Origin: Vanilla planifolia
Lineage: Eukaryota > Streptophyta > Magnoliopsida > Asparagales > Orchidaceae
Length of the DNA: 64,000 bases
NCBI GenBank assembly: GCA_023846275.1
Contig: JAIUJO010000163.1
Location: 551,001-615,000, forward strand
Reading direction: 5' to 3'
Under the pieces are notes generated by a model. That model saw only the letters and a list, made by a program, of their open reading frames with translations. It did not search any database and was not told the DNA's origin. Positions 14,601 to 27,800 of this stretch are shown here, in pieces (the first letter of the stretch is position 1; each line of letters begins with the position of its first letter). Both the position numbers and the translations under genes were made by a program.

Positions 14601-17560
14601 GATGAGTACTATCCAATTAGATATTCATTTTTATATTTTTATATATTTTATTTCTTAGGTATTTTGAACATTTTATAAGATATTCCAATTCTTAGATGAT
14701 TTAATATTCAAAGATGATACCTCAATCTCTTCAATATCTTGATATCAAACATCCTTGTCCATTACATAATATTTATTAAATTTTTTTTCTTTGGTCTGGT
14801 TATGTTATGGTGTGACTCTAAATCTCCTCTCATGTAACCTTTACATCATATTTATTTGTTCATATTATACTACTTTAATTAATTAATTTTATAATATTTT
14901 TACTTGATATTAATAAAATACTTTGTTAATAGTTAAGTTTAAGTACTTAGCTAATTCAAAAAAATTTTAAATGATGTCCAATTGTGGTAAAACAATGGTC
15001 AATTGACTCATTTGACAATCAAATTAAATATCTATGTTTATAATTTTAAGTATTTGTTACAAAGGATTGACATGTTCTCTGGGTTATTTGTTTTATCGTA
15101 GATTTGATGATCGAGGGTGTTACACTCAATGTATTTAATATCTTGGAATGCAACTTTTAGGTGCATATTTTCACATTGATTCAAATATTTTACTTCAAAT
15201 TAGTTATATTATTATGTAACTCTAATATTCCTCTCATGTGATGTTCGTAGTCTTTTTGTTTAATTTTACTATGTTGGCTTAGTTTATAAAATTTTAGCTT
15301 TACTATATATGTACTTAATATTAAAAAAATAATTATTTATTATTTATTCTTTTCTAATTTCGTAAGTCACAATATTCATAATTGAATTGACAATTGAGGA
15401 TGTTATGCTCGAGATCGCTAATATCTTGAGAAATAGTTTCTTGTGTCATTTATCTCATTATTAAAATTTTTCAACTTGATTGTGTTACATTACTTTATAA
15501 ACCTAATTCTCCTCTTGTATGACTTTCACATCATCTTAAACTTATTATATTATGTTATATTTTTTTAATTTTTCTAGTATTCACATTTTACATATATTTA
15601 ATTAATATTAAAATAATATTGATTTAATATTTATGTTAATTTTTTTCGTAGTTCTTAATATTTATAGAACAAATCTATTTGAGAATAAACAAACATCATT
15701 TGACTTATCTCAACAAGCACTCTCATATTAAATAATCCTTTTATATTTTAATTTTTTAATTTGTAATATTTTGTTAAGTTTTACAAGACATTTCAATCCA
15801 TTTCTAATTGGATTATTAAGGATGTAAACTTGATATCCTTAGTACCCTAGAAAGTACTTTCCTCATATAATTTAAATTATTTCTAAAATTATTTTTCTTT
15901 AATTAGGTCATATTATTTTGAAAAAATAATTCTCTTACCATGGCATCTTGATATCTATTTGATTTTAATGTAGTATATTACTATAATTTATATCATTTCA
16001 ATTTTAATATATATTTAATTAATATTTAATAATTAATTTATTATTATTTATGTTTCTTTGAGCATCTACAATAACTATGCATGAGGTCCAAGCAAAGCAA
16101 AACAAATCTCATTGTGCTCAGCTAGATGAGCTCTAACAAATAAAGTATTCATCATTACGTTTTTTAAAATTTTTTCCATGCTTCAACATGTTTTATGAGA
16201 TTTTTTTATTTCTACTTGCTTTGATAGTTGAGCATTTTATTCTTAATCTCCTAATTTTCTTGGAATGCATCTTTCGAGTATCAGTATCTCATTTCTTTTA
16301 TTTTTTTTCATTTGATTATGTTACAATGGAACTCTAAATCTCTTTGCATGTGACTTTTGCTTTGTTTTAATTCAATTATATCATACTATGATAATTTATC
16401 ACATTTCAATTTCATACTTATTTGCTAAATATTAAAATATTATTTTTTTATTTTTTAGTGCATCATTAATTTGGTAATTATTTAGTAGTTCAATAAGCGC
16501 TTTGATCAAGATGAAATAGGCCATTGGTCTATTCTTATTAAACACTTTATAACTAAATATTATTTTTCTAATATTTTTTTAATATTTAAATTTTTTTATT
16601 TTTGTTTGCTTTATGAGATATTTTCCGTGATACTTGATTTGATGATCGAGGATGTTACACTCCATCTCTTTCATAATTGGAATTAAGCTTTTCTATGCAT
16701 TTCTTAAATTCCATTAAAAGTTTTTCTTTAATATAACTAAATGATAACATTGATTTGGTTATATTACATTGATCCCAATTACCTTAATTTAGCTTTTATA
16801 TATACTTATTTATTATTAAAAAACAATTTATTATTATTTATGTTATTTTATTTTTTTAATTTATAGTAATTCAAGAAATGTTAATTTGAGATGAACAAAT
16901 GTCGACAGACTCCTCCCAATGTGCTCTATCGAATGGAATATTGATTTTAAAAATTTTAAGTATTTTCTTTACAATTTTTTTTTATGTTTTACGAGTCATT
17001 TTGATTTATATCTTGTTTAACATTAGATGATGTTAAAGTAAATCTACTTCACATATTAAATGGTAACTTTCTTATAAACTTTATCCCATTTCTAGAAGTA
17101 TTTTGCTTTGATTTACTAATATTACCAGAAAACTCTAATTCCCATATTATATGAAAAACTTTCACTTGATTTTGTTATTTTATATTTTTTTAAAATTTAT
17201 CTCACTCTAACTTTAATATATATTTACTTAATATTAACAGAATAATTTCTTATTATTTATAACTAATTACTTTTGTAATTCACTAAAATTTTAGACATTG
17301 TCTAATGAGGACAAAACAAAATATCATTGGACTCATCTAGCTAAACTCCATCAATTTAAACATTATTTTTAGAATTTATAAATTTTTTAGGATTTTGGCA
17401 TCCTTTATGAGTCCTTTTAATTTTTAATTTATTTGATATTCAAGGGTGTTACACTCAATCCTATTAATATCTCAAAATGCATATTTTGCAAACATAATAT
17501 TATTTTGTAACTCCAATACTCCACTCTTGTATTGTTTACATTATTTTGTTCTAGACATTG
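11700..17560. repeat. AT-rich tandem satellite, ~400-bp unit, block 2
   Basis: Same satellite, same orientation and same landmark order as 1-9,500. Copies of the gaggatgtt landmark fall near 15,391, 15,803, 16,220, 16,641, 17,019 and 17,434, giving spacings of 412, 417, 421, 378 and 415. About 15 units are present, with at least one shortened unit near 15,106-15,391. The array ends abruptly at the 26S rRNA pseudogene. No genes are seen. Confidence 0.85.
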
Positions 17561-18783
17561 GGAATCAAATTATTTAATTAAAGTAGGGAATTTTAATGGT
17601 CCTCAGGGATGCTCATGTGATGTTTTTTCTACTTAGCACTTTGAATATCGAAGTGAATAAATTCAACATCACGTGGCTAAATGACAAGAGTAACTACGAC
17701 TCTCTTAAGGTATCAAAATATGTCATCTTTTAATTTGTGACATGCATGAAGAGATTAAGGACATTTCAAATGTCTTTATCTACTATCCATCCAAACCATA
17801 GCCTATTGAGCTTCACTCTAGTCTAACTTTTTGAAATGACTTCAGAGGTGTAGCCTATGTTAGATTCAACATGATAATAGAATTTGAATTTTACTACTTT
17901 TATTGTTGTTTTACTTATTTTTGTAAGATTGAGGTAGGGCCCATAAACTCCTTTAGGCTACAAGTCTAGCATTTGCATGTAGATGTAGGTAGAAGACATT
18001 GCCTTATGGAAACTTGGCTAGGGTGAAACTTCTCCAAAAAAGATATCACACCAAATATGAGCTCATTGAGAAAAGAAAACTCATTAAGAATAAAAGGGTA
18101 AAAACTCATTTGATTTTAATTTCTAATACAAATATGAACCATTAAAGTGTGTCTTATGAATCTTTTAAGCTTTTATAATTTGAAGCTAGAGGTGTAAGCA
18201 AAGTTGCCATAAGGATAGTCGGATTATGTCAACCACGCATTCACAACAACATTATTTTTTGATCCTTCGATGTTGGCTCTTCCTCTCATTGCGAAGTAGA
18301 ATTCACCAAGTGTTGGATTGTTCACCTTACAATAAGGAACTAAGTTGGGTTTAGATATTTATGACATAAGTTAGTTTGATTGAATGTGTTGTGATCGTAA
18401 TTAAAACTAGTATAAGAGGAATGGTTGATTCGTGCAATTGGTTATCACAATTGGATGAAAAGGTAGTGGCACAAAGATATTTTATGTATGATTATGCCTA
18501 AATGTCCTTAACTCATAGTCTATGATATAATAAAATGCTTAGGTCTATTGTTCACCTGTTTTCCAATAATAAGGGCTTTACACACGAAGGGCATACTACC
18601 AAGGGCCCCCCTAATGACGTAAAAAGTTGGATGGCACAAACACCATAAGAAATGATTGTTAAGAATGAAGGGTGGGTAGAATCCTTACAACTTAAATTTG
18701 TAATAAGGTATTGTAAGTGGTAGAGTGGCCTTATTGTCATAATCTATTAAGATTTAACCCTTTTACAGTAGTTTAGTCCCCTC
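17561..18783 (+). pseudogene. 26S (large-subunit) rRNA pseudogene, 3' third
   Basis: This is a decayed copy of the 3' part of a plant nuclear 26S rRNA gene, colinear with it through to its natural 3' end. Landmarks in order: ggaatc...ttaattaaa (17,561), atggtcct and gatgctca (about 17,598), gactctcttaaggta (about 17,698), aaatgact-agaggtgtag (about 17,842), aaaagggtaaaa-ctc (about 18,090), tttttgatccttcgatgt (about 18,256), an exact aagtgttggattgttcacc (about 18,308), a sarcin-ricin-loop word agtataagagga (about 18,408) where the functional gene has agtacgagagga, and ggtattgtaagtgg...agtggcctt (about 18,703). The differences I can pick out are mostly C-to-T or G-to-A, and only about a dozen CpG remain. 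Roughly 44 bases are missing between 17,803 and 17,804. It is not functional. The 5' part of the gene and 18S/5.8S are absent; satellite lies directly upstream. The alignment is from memory of the conserved gene, not from a search. Confidence 0.93.
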
Positions 18784-19140
18784 AAAGACTAGATATCATA
18801 AAGGTTTCAAAACACCCCTTCCTTACTTGATCACTTGCTCAGCTTACTGCACATCCTCCACTTATTGCAATACATTACATGGTACATTGTGCAGCACATT
18901 TTGTTTGATGTCATGTCTCTTAAAGGCCATCCTAGATGCAAAGTTGAGATACCTCACAATGTTAATCACGAATGTTGGACGATGCAATGTGGGAAGTATT
19001 ACCAAATTATCCTAAAGAGGTCATGTAGGTTTAAAAAAGTTTGTTCTTGTGTTCATATCCTTTCCTAAAATAGTACTATGGAGGTTCTATGTACTTGGAA
19101 AAAACGACCACTTTTTAACCTATTCATCACTTGTGATTGC
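18784..19140 (+). other. spacer directly 3' of the 26S pseudogene
   Basis: About 360 bases lie between the end of the 26S homology and the first clear unit of the downstream tandem array. In a working rDNA unit this would be the 3' external spacer and the start of the intergenic spacer. I see no terminator signal that I would defend. The two short + frames near 18,827-19,068 overlap in different phases and look like chance. Confidence 0.5.
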
Positions 19141-22100
19141 TTGAGCATTGATGTGGTGCCATTATATTAGGAGACCTTCCTTCTTCCATTATGAAATTAT
19201 CACAATATGCAATTTGGTGTCCTAATCTCAACTATAAATGATGCATACCAAGGACTTAGAAATGCAACTTCTTGGCAGATGTTTCTCTTTGGCAATGTTT
19301 TACAATTTAAGGTGATGCTCTATTCAGAGCTTTACTACATCCTTGATGGAATGGTCGGAATATGCGATCTACAAGGGTCAAGGTGAGACATTACGTGGCC
19401 TTGGACAAAGTGGATGTTGGATGGTGCCATATGCTCTATGTATTATGCATGTTATGTGGAACCCGATGTCATGAACTGCTACAACAACATGGATGACATA
19501 TAACTACATGTGCAATAGCACAAAGCACACATGCAGTAGCCAGTATGTGCATATGTAGTGGCATCCTTTGTGCATAGTGGGTTGGCACACAAAGTGTAAT
19601 ATTTTTTTGATTTTTTTGCACTGCAAGCTACTACTACATGGATAAGGTGATGCCTTATTTGGAGACACACCTTCTTCATTGAAAGAATTTTAAAAATAGA
19701 TAATCCACAAGGGACAATTAGGGCACAGCATGACCTAAGATGAAGTGAAAGTTGAATGTAGAAATATGCACTAGGGTTTGTGCATCCTTGGTTATGGCCA
19801 TAACTGCATGCACAAAAGAGCCCTTGGTGCTCTACAGCACTTTGTATGCATGCAGTGCATCTAACAAGAAATTGTTCACCTACAAGGTAATTAGTCAATG
19901 GCACGAAAATGACAACCAATGCACAATACACGTTATGCCAACAAAGAGTAATTGTTTTTTAAATTTTTAGGTCTATGGACTACTGGTGCATGGATAAGGT
20001 GATGCACTACTGGGAAACTTGCCTTCCCTATTCATGAAACTATCACAATATTTAATCATCAAGCAATAATGTGTGGCAAAGTCCATCTTAGAGCAAAGTA
20101 GAAATTTGATGGTGTGACATGCGTTAGGGTTTGTACTTGCTGGGTTACAACCCTAGTCATGCATTATAGACAAATTTGCATGCTAAAGTAATGTGAAGCA
20201 GTGGTAGTCATATTGCACATACCCAATAGCATCATATGTGTGTAGTAAGTGAGGCACGCAAAGTGTAATTTTTATTAGATGTTTATTGTTGCAGGTCATT
20301 ATTGCTTGGATAAAGAAATGCCTTTTTGGGAGACTTTCCTTCTTTATTGACTTAATTGTTGCAATATACATTCACAAAGGACAATGTGTGGTGCACTGTG
20401 GCGCATAGAGAATCCAAAACTGGATGTTGAAATATGCGTTAGGGTTTTTGCAAGCTTGGCTGTAGTCTTAGGTTCGACTACTATATCTATTTTGTTGAGT
20501 GAAAACTGGTATGTATGCTTCCTACATCATCAAGTGTGAGTGACTATTGAGGCCCACAAAGACTAATTTTTTTGAGGATTTTTAGAGTTTTGGATGGTTG
20601 ATGCATTGACAAGGTGATTCCACATTGGTATACTTGCCTTCTACTTTGGCAACATTTTATAACACACAAATAACATGACACAATGTGTGATGTGATGTGA
20701 TACACAGTCAAGCAAAACTTGGATGATACAATTATGGTAAGGATTATGCATGCTAGGCATCATCCTTATCATTCATGCATGCAACCTACAAATCACTCGT
20801 ACACAATGACATCCTTTCCATGCTACTGGTGGGGCTTGTAATGTGTATCCCTTTTTAGCATTCTGGGCTACTGTACATGGATAAGGTGATTCTCTATTTG
20901 ATGGAATTATCACAATATGCAATCTACAATTGGGAATGTTAGACAAGGTGTGGCCTATAGTGAACTAGAAGTTTGATGGTGCATTATGTGGAAGGGTTTG
21001 TGTATATTGGGCTTCATCCCTAGTTGTGCGCGACAGCCAACAGTCTACTCTATAGCCTATGAAATCCTATGCGAGGATGTTTGAAAATGACAAGTATAAC
21101 TTCTTTTGAATTTTTTGCATTGGATTTGATGGCACATGGATTGGATGATGCTTTGTTGGAAGGCATTCCTTCTTCCTTGAGTAAATTATCACAATATGGA
21201 ATTGACAAGTGACAATATGTGACACGAAGTGGCCTACAACGAACTAAAAGTTGGATGGTATAATATGCATTAGGTTTTAGGAGTATCAAGTTGCACCATT
21301 GGCTGCATGCAATTAAGAACTATGTGCATTACATTATTGTACTAATGCCTAGAAGCATGTCTATTTGTGCCTTGTTGCATTTTATGCATAAGACTGGTAA
21401 AGCCAACTAAGTGTAATGTTTTTTAGATTTTTAGAATTATGGCTTGTTGTTGCAAGGATAAAGTGATGCCCTGTAAGGAGCTTGGCTTCTTCTTTGAAAA
21501 AATTATCACAATATGTGATACTTAATGAGCAATGTTTAAGGTCCTAAAATTATGCTATTATAGTTGTGCATACAATAAAGCACTGGGCATGCTTTTGCAC
21601 TAGTGCATTGTTCATCACGCTACAGTTAGTACACATGCAAACTATTAGGGCCCACTAAGTGTAACTTCTTTAAGGATGTTTAGCACTACAGATAGTAGGT
21701 GCATGGATAAGGTGATTCCTTATTGAAAGGCTTATCATTCTCCTTAATCGAATTATTGCAACAAGTAATCTACAAGGGTTAATGTCTATGCTTGGTGTGG
21801 TGCTAGATAATGCATAGGGGTTTGTACATGCTAGACTTCATCTCTAGATACATATAGTAGTCTATTGTTCATGCACATGACAGCCAATCTACATGTTGTG
21901 AATGACATCCTCTATGTGCTACTGGTGATGCCCATGAAGCTTAACTTCGTTTTGAAATTATTATCCTCTGGGTAGCCAATACATGGATTAGTGATGCCGT
22001 ATTCATAGACTTGGCTTCCACCTTGATTTAATTGCCACAATATGCAATCTGTAAGGGGCTACGTGTGGCATGATATGGGCCATTCTAAAGCAAAAGCTTA

Positions 22101-23330
22101 ATGGTATAATATGGGCTAAGGTTTGTGTATGGGCTTCATCACAAACTATGTGAGATAATCCACAATGCGTGCACATGACAGCCAATTTGTGCCTTGCTTG
22201 CAACATTAACCACACAAGTTTTGAGGCCTTTAAGTGCATCCTGTTTGGATTTTTAGCACTATAAGCTAGTAGAACATGTATAATCTAATGCTCTATTAGT
22301 AGAGTTACCTTCTTCTTTGACTGAATTGTTGCAATATGCAATACGCAATCTACAAGTAGACTTTGTGTGGCACGACATTACCTAACATGAACCAGAAGTT
22401 GGATGGTGCAATTTGTGATATGGCTTACTGAATGCTTGGGTACGACCCAAGACATGCATTTCTATAACTGCACATGTGATAGAGTACTGGGTCCACTGTA
22501 GCACTATGCTCACAAGTGGAAACCTGACTGCATGTGTCATTCTAGAACCTTTACCATATCTATTTTGATCCTTGAACTATAACTTTTCTTGGGTTTTTCT
22601 TTGTATTTTGAATTTCTATTTCATGGATAATGTGATGCTTAGGCTTTCCTTTTAATTTACGAAATTCTTGCAATGATCAATTTACTTTGGACAATATGTT
22701 GTTTAGTGTAGCTCACGACAAAGAAGGAGTTAGATTAGCTAAGTGTGCTAGGTTTTGTGCATGTTGGGTTGCTACAATAGCTACTTACTACTGTACCTAC
22801 ATGCAAGGTTGAGAACCTGGGATTCTACTATACTTTTTCCATGCAATACTGCACTTTGTATGAAGCCTATTCACTAGTGCCCCACAGCATCACATCAATG
22901 TGGTAAAAGAAGCCCACAAAGTATAACTTTTTTTTATATTTTTAATGATGCATATTACTGGTGCATGGATAAATTTATGCCCTTTTAAGATGTCAATGTG
23001 CATGTTCAAAGTGCCACTCTTTGCCCTTTGTATAGGGCATTATGAGATGTTGTCTTACTCATGTTGTAATGAAATTTTGGGGGTTCCATGTGCACTTAGC
23101 AATGTTGTTTCTATCCGAATTTCAACCCTTCTGGGTGCAACACATGGTGGTATCCCCTTTGCTTATTATTTGTCTTTCTTCCCGTTTGACATTTTGTGCT
23201 TGAAATAAGTAACTCTTTTCAACCATTATCATCCCACAGGATCACAAATGCATGAATATGGTGTCATTCTAATGTGGACTTGCCATTACGAACTTGGTCT
23301 TGTGTAGTGTTTGCTACTATCACAGTAAGA
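19140..23330 (+). repeat. tandem array of 250-350-bp units, probable fossil rDNA intergenic-spacer subrepeats
   Basis: About 14 degenerate units read in one direction. Each carries gcatggataaggtgatgcc, then a-cttgccttcttc, ttgaattatcacaatatgc, aatctacaaggg, caatgtgtgg, gaagttggatggtgcaatatg, cgttagggtttgtgcatgc, and a T-rich end like gtgtaatttttttgatttttagcac. The ggataaggtgatg word starts near 19,148, 19,640, 19,992, 20,308, 20,606, 20,879, 21,138, 21,456, 21,705, 21,985, 22,278, 22,625, 22,967 and 23,253, so most spacings are 250-350. The word tgcatg recurs often. Its place directly after the 26S 3' end is what suggests spacer subrepeats. A 150-codon - frame at 19,479-19,931 crosses unit boundaries and is not credible as a gene. 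Confidence 0.72.
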
Positions 23331-24880
23331 ATTTAGTGGTACAAATTTTTTCCTACCATGTATTCGATGCATATGTTGTCACCTATGCATGGTGAGGCTT
23401 TTGGTTTCTTGCCTCACCAGTGTGTTCTCCCTTTGTATATGCCAAACGAGACTTAATAATTGTGACATTTTTGTTAAATTGCAACTTCTTTAGATGATTA
23501 ACATGATGTTTCTTGGTAGTTATAAAGTTATGAGGATGTAGTTTGCTTGGTTTCTTATCATAGATCTTAGAAAAAACATTTTCTAGTACATAGCATTCTG
23601 TAATGCTATCGAATGTGTAATCATCCCTATGATCATGTTGGCTTTGTCTTGGAAATTACTTATTTTGGTCTTTATTCTTTGCTACTAATGGTTGTCATCA
23701 TCGAAGAATGCTATTGTCAAAAGGCAATGTTTTAGAAGTGAAGGTCTGGTATCCCAACTTGGGATCTTTCTCTCCTCCTTTATGGAGTATTGTTAGACAT
23801 GATGAACATATCAGCCATCACATGAAGTGCTACTCGACAGTATAATTTTGTATTGCTACTAATGGATCTTATCAATAATCATATGTTTTTTAATGATTAA
23901 GCCATGCATGTGATTGTATGAATAATTTTAGAGTATGAAACTATTAGTCTTTGAATTAATCAATTATAGTTTGCTTGATGGTAAATGATAACCATTATAA
24001 TTCTAGGCTAATATATGTACTAAACCCTCTTTTTTTTGGAAGGGAAGCATTTATATTCACTCATCTCGTTGACATTTTAAGATGACTTGGCTGATCACAT
24101 GACCTTTGTGGCAATGATAATCATTCAAATTTCTTGCATATCAATGTTTGATGGCTGGATTTAGGCCTATCATGGTGGTGATATACGATAAAGAGTTAGG
24201 GTTCAATTTTAGAGAGGGGGTCTGAGAGATTACTATCACATCCAAGGAAGGTTGCAAGAACAAAAATTACTAAAATTTGACATAGCAAGGAAGTGAATAT
24301 ATATTAACTATATGCTCCACAAGCCTAGTAATTACAATGAGTACAATATATATTCTTTAATGAGAGTTCGTTAAAGGTGAAGGTTGGTACTTGTAACCAT
24401 AGTATATTCAGCTCTGGTAGTATATATGTAAGTTTTGAGAGTTAAGAAGGTCATAGTTGGACCTTTGTTTGGGTCTATCAGTCAGTCCTCCTTTTTGTGT
24501 GGACCACACTCCATGATCATTTTTTATGACGTGTCTGGCCTTAGCTTGTTGGTCACTCCATAAACATCATTACTTTGAGAAAATTAGGGTGGTCAAAGCA
24601 AGCCAGACCCTAGACACATTAGCACGAGACGACATCAGAAAATTTTGATCCTATTGTGTTGCATTCGGGATCATTTTAAAATTCAAAGTGAATGCCATGA
24701 GCATTCATATTTCATATTTGGAGGTGCAATTCTTTTATTTATGAAAAATAAATCAACATGAAAGTTTCTACCAATGATGTTTTCATTAATAAACAAAGAA
24801 GGTCAGGAGCCTGAAGGTAATCAAATCTTATCCATGTGTCCACCACAAACAATGCCAGCCAAGGATAAGTGAAAGTTGAT
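23330..24880. other. segment shared with 40.5-41.46 kb, candidate LINE 3' flank
   Basis: From about 23,640 this segment is alignable with 40,505-41,460. Shared words include tggtatcccaacttggga (23,748 and 40,611), aagccatgcatgtg, aggctaatatatg, cctatcatggtggtgat against cctaccatggtggtgat, and atcacatccaaggaaggt against atcacatccatggaaggt. In both places it ends at the C-terminal end of a LINE RNase H domain read on the - strand. It may be a long 3' untranslated region of one LINE subfamily, or a target segment carried along with it. 23,330-23,640 holds nothing I recognise. Confidence 0.5.
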
Positions 24881-24889
24881 CTTTGTACT

Positions 24890-27800
24890 CCATTTGCATC
24901 TTATGAGAAATCAATGTCTTGACTTCCTCGATAAAGTAATGGTCAAACACTACATCATACTCTCCTTAGGGAGACTGATGTATAAAATAATTAAGAAGAC
25001 CAAGTTAAAGTTATTTGGGAAGAGTCAAGCCCATGTCCCAAACAAAATTACACAAAAGTGTGTGATGAGCAACCTAATCTACAACACAATTACCATGGTG
25101 CTTTATGTGGGATTTTTTGAAGAACGTCATACCTAAGATATTTGTATTGACATTATGGTTGGAATATTGTTTTCTTTAGACTAAACTTACTGGTTAACTA
25201 TAACAATAGCTATAGTTCAGTCCAATTCAATCACCACTATGATCGCATAGGAACTAAAATTCTTAGAAGTTCCATAGCTTCAAGAGAAGTGAAAATGTCC
25301 ACCACGAAAGCTAAATAAGAAACCAATGCGACTTCAATAATAGTACTAGGTTTACATATGTCATCTCATGCAAAAATAAATATTCCAACTTTCAAGTTCT
25401 CATGCATAGCTGTGTCACAACTAAATTTAATCCAACCCATTGGATGACTCCAATAAGATGAAATAAATGGCTCATTAATGCCTCCAAAGCTCCCACTTGA
25501 TGTGATCAAAGAGTTTTAGCAAGTAACTAGGATGCAAATGTTTCCTTGAGGTGCAGTTGAATTGAACACCTTTTTCACATGTGCCTACAAATTCCTATCA
25601 CACCAAAGGTGGATTGAAGATAAGGAAGCATGGTTGATTGCTTGAGAAGTTGTAGTTAGCTGCACATTCGTACACATCTAATTAAGTAGCTCAAAGAAGG
25701 TTGTGACATCTTTACAGTTAATCCCACAAAAAAGAAACAATCTTTTACAAAGATATTTTGATAAGAGTCCTTTCATAATCTGGTACTCCCAAAAAATGTT
25801 GCAATCCATCTTATAAAACGTTTGTACATCTCAATCGCTCTTAAAAAAATTCAGGTGAAGAAGGAATTAATGATAATCTCCATAAGAAAATGTTTACTTG
25901 AGATTGCACTTGCACTTGCCAAACTCATATAACCTCTTTCATTGATAGATTATAGCTCATGTACATTCTATTGTATATAGTTCTTTGTATCCTTTCTTAA
26001 TTTGAAGTATAGCACATCCATTTCATTTAATTTAACACAAGGAGAATACAGAATATAAAATACCAAATTAAGTAGGATTAATTTCTAAAACATTTTGCGA
26101 TCCAAAACCCTATGCACCTTAACTAGCTACACTACAAATGTTATATTCTCTACATCCACGTTAAGATTGGTTGGACAAGTGGTAATAGGAAAGATGCTAA
26201 GTTAATTATCCAACAAAAAGAAAACAAAATTATCCACAACATTCTACTAAACTATATTGTTTGTGTTTTAAAGGGGTGTAATTTTAAGTAAATTGCATCT
26301 ATGTGATGCACTGGGGGAGTATGAAATGTTTTATATGTCATTAAGAATTTGTGCATGAAGGAATAAACTCACAAAAACACTTCCTAAGAAATAAATTGCC
26401 TACAATGTTTTACAACCAAAGCTGACTGCCAGGTCGACAAAATACAAAATTCAAGTCCCCCATAATCTTTATACACAGTTACCATTTCCTACGAAGCATA
26501 GTCTATTATGTAATTGTCATTTTATCTACTCCAAAAGTGATGACAAAGAATTCATTCAGCTCTTTAATAGTGTATTCAAGAATTAATGTGTGAGCTAATC
26601 AGTAAATAAGAACAATAATAAACACAATATTAATCATGGCAATATGACCTGTCATCAGTAGTGACCTTATCAAGCATCTTGATACAATTTTAAAATTTTT
26701 TAAAATGAAATTAAAGCCTTTTTTTCAAATGTTTTCTTGTGGCAATTGGTATTCTTAGATTTTTTTGATTGAGTGGCATGATGTATATGCGAGTTTGTTC
26801 ATGTTTTTTCATTGCTTTGTAAAAAATGTTGTAGAAGCTAAAAAGACTAAATTGCTCAAGTTTAGATGCTCTTTGAGCTTTAAGGATGAGTATTACCAAT
26901 GTGTCATTCCAACCTTTTGACATGATGTCATCTTTAAATAAATGTTTCAATACTATAGCAATGTCTACTTGTGTGATCTTCTAATAACCATACACAAACT
27001 CATATGGGATAAAATCCATGCTAAAGAATTTATTTCTTTTTATGGACACCTCGATAGATCCATTCTGTCATCAATGATTTGATCCACAAGTGCTGCCATT
27101 TTTTCACTATTGGTAATTATGAAAATCTAGAAAGGTAAAGGAGGCTCATATTGACAGGGCTACACTACTTCTTGTTGAAAAATTACATAAAGACTTCCAT
27201 TAATCTAAGTTTGGAGGCCACTTGTTCCCCAATGACACTTTGAGGTTTATGGATATAATTTCTCCACAAAGAAGAGGTATCTATCACTTGGAAAAAACAT
27301 TTGTTTTGATCTCCAAGCATGGACCACTTAAGTTTAGCATGCCATCATCACCATGCTTCTTTTAAAGCCATGGCTATGTGATAAGAAGCAATACATTTTT
27401 CTGAAAGATCGTTTTCTAACTTAGTTAAGTGCTTCATAGGTTCTTTAAGTTGAAGGTTGTACATTTATTAATTCAAATGGCAAGGATACTAAGAATGCTT
27501 CAAAATTTTGCTGCACAACATTTCCTTAACACTGCCAAAGCTCTACTAAATTTAATGGGTAGACATTCATTGGTTTTTCCCAAATGATCCTTTTTCAAGA
27601 TACATTCAGTACACTAGTTGCTTAAGGAAAGTGTGACAAGAACCATTCAAATTAAGTTCTTCTTTTTGTTTTACCTATTAATGATTTTTTAAATAATATA
27701 AGTAATATGCAATGGTCTAAGCCAATATGAGGGACATATGTAACAGGAGTACTAAGAAAGGCTAGCATATAATTGATATTTATGAAGTCTCTATCCAATC

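Noticed and set aside
18552..18740. 62-codon - frame
   Set aside because: Lies antisense inside the 26S rRNA pseudogene.
19479..19931. 150-codon - strand frame, the longest in the window, Cys-rich
   Set aside because: It spans parts of two tandem spacer-like units. The Cys richness comes from repeated tgca words, and neighbouring units do not keep the frame open.
19140..23330. CRISPR-like array
   Set aside because: Units are long, directly adjoining and diverged throughout, with no short conserved repeat and unique spacers; the context is plant nuclear DNA.
24876..25136. 86-codon + strand frame
   Set aside because: Antisense of the RNase H C-terminal part of LINE A; equivalent positions in other copies are not open.
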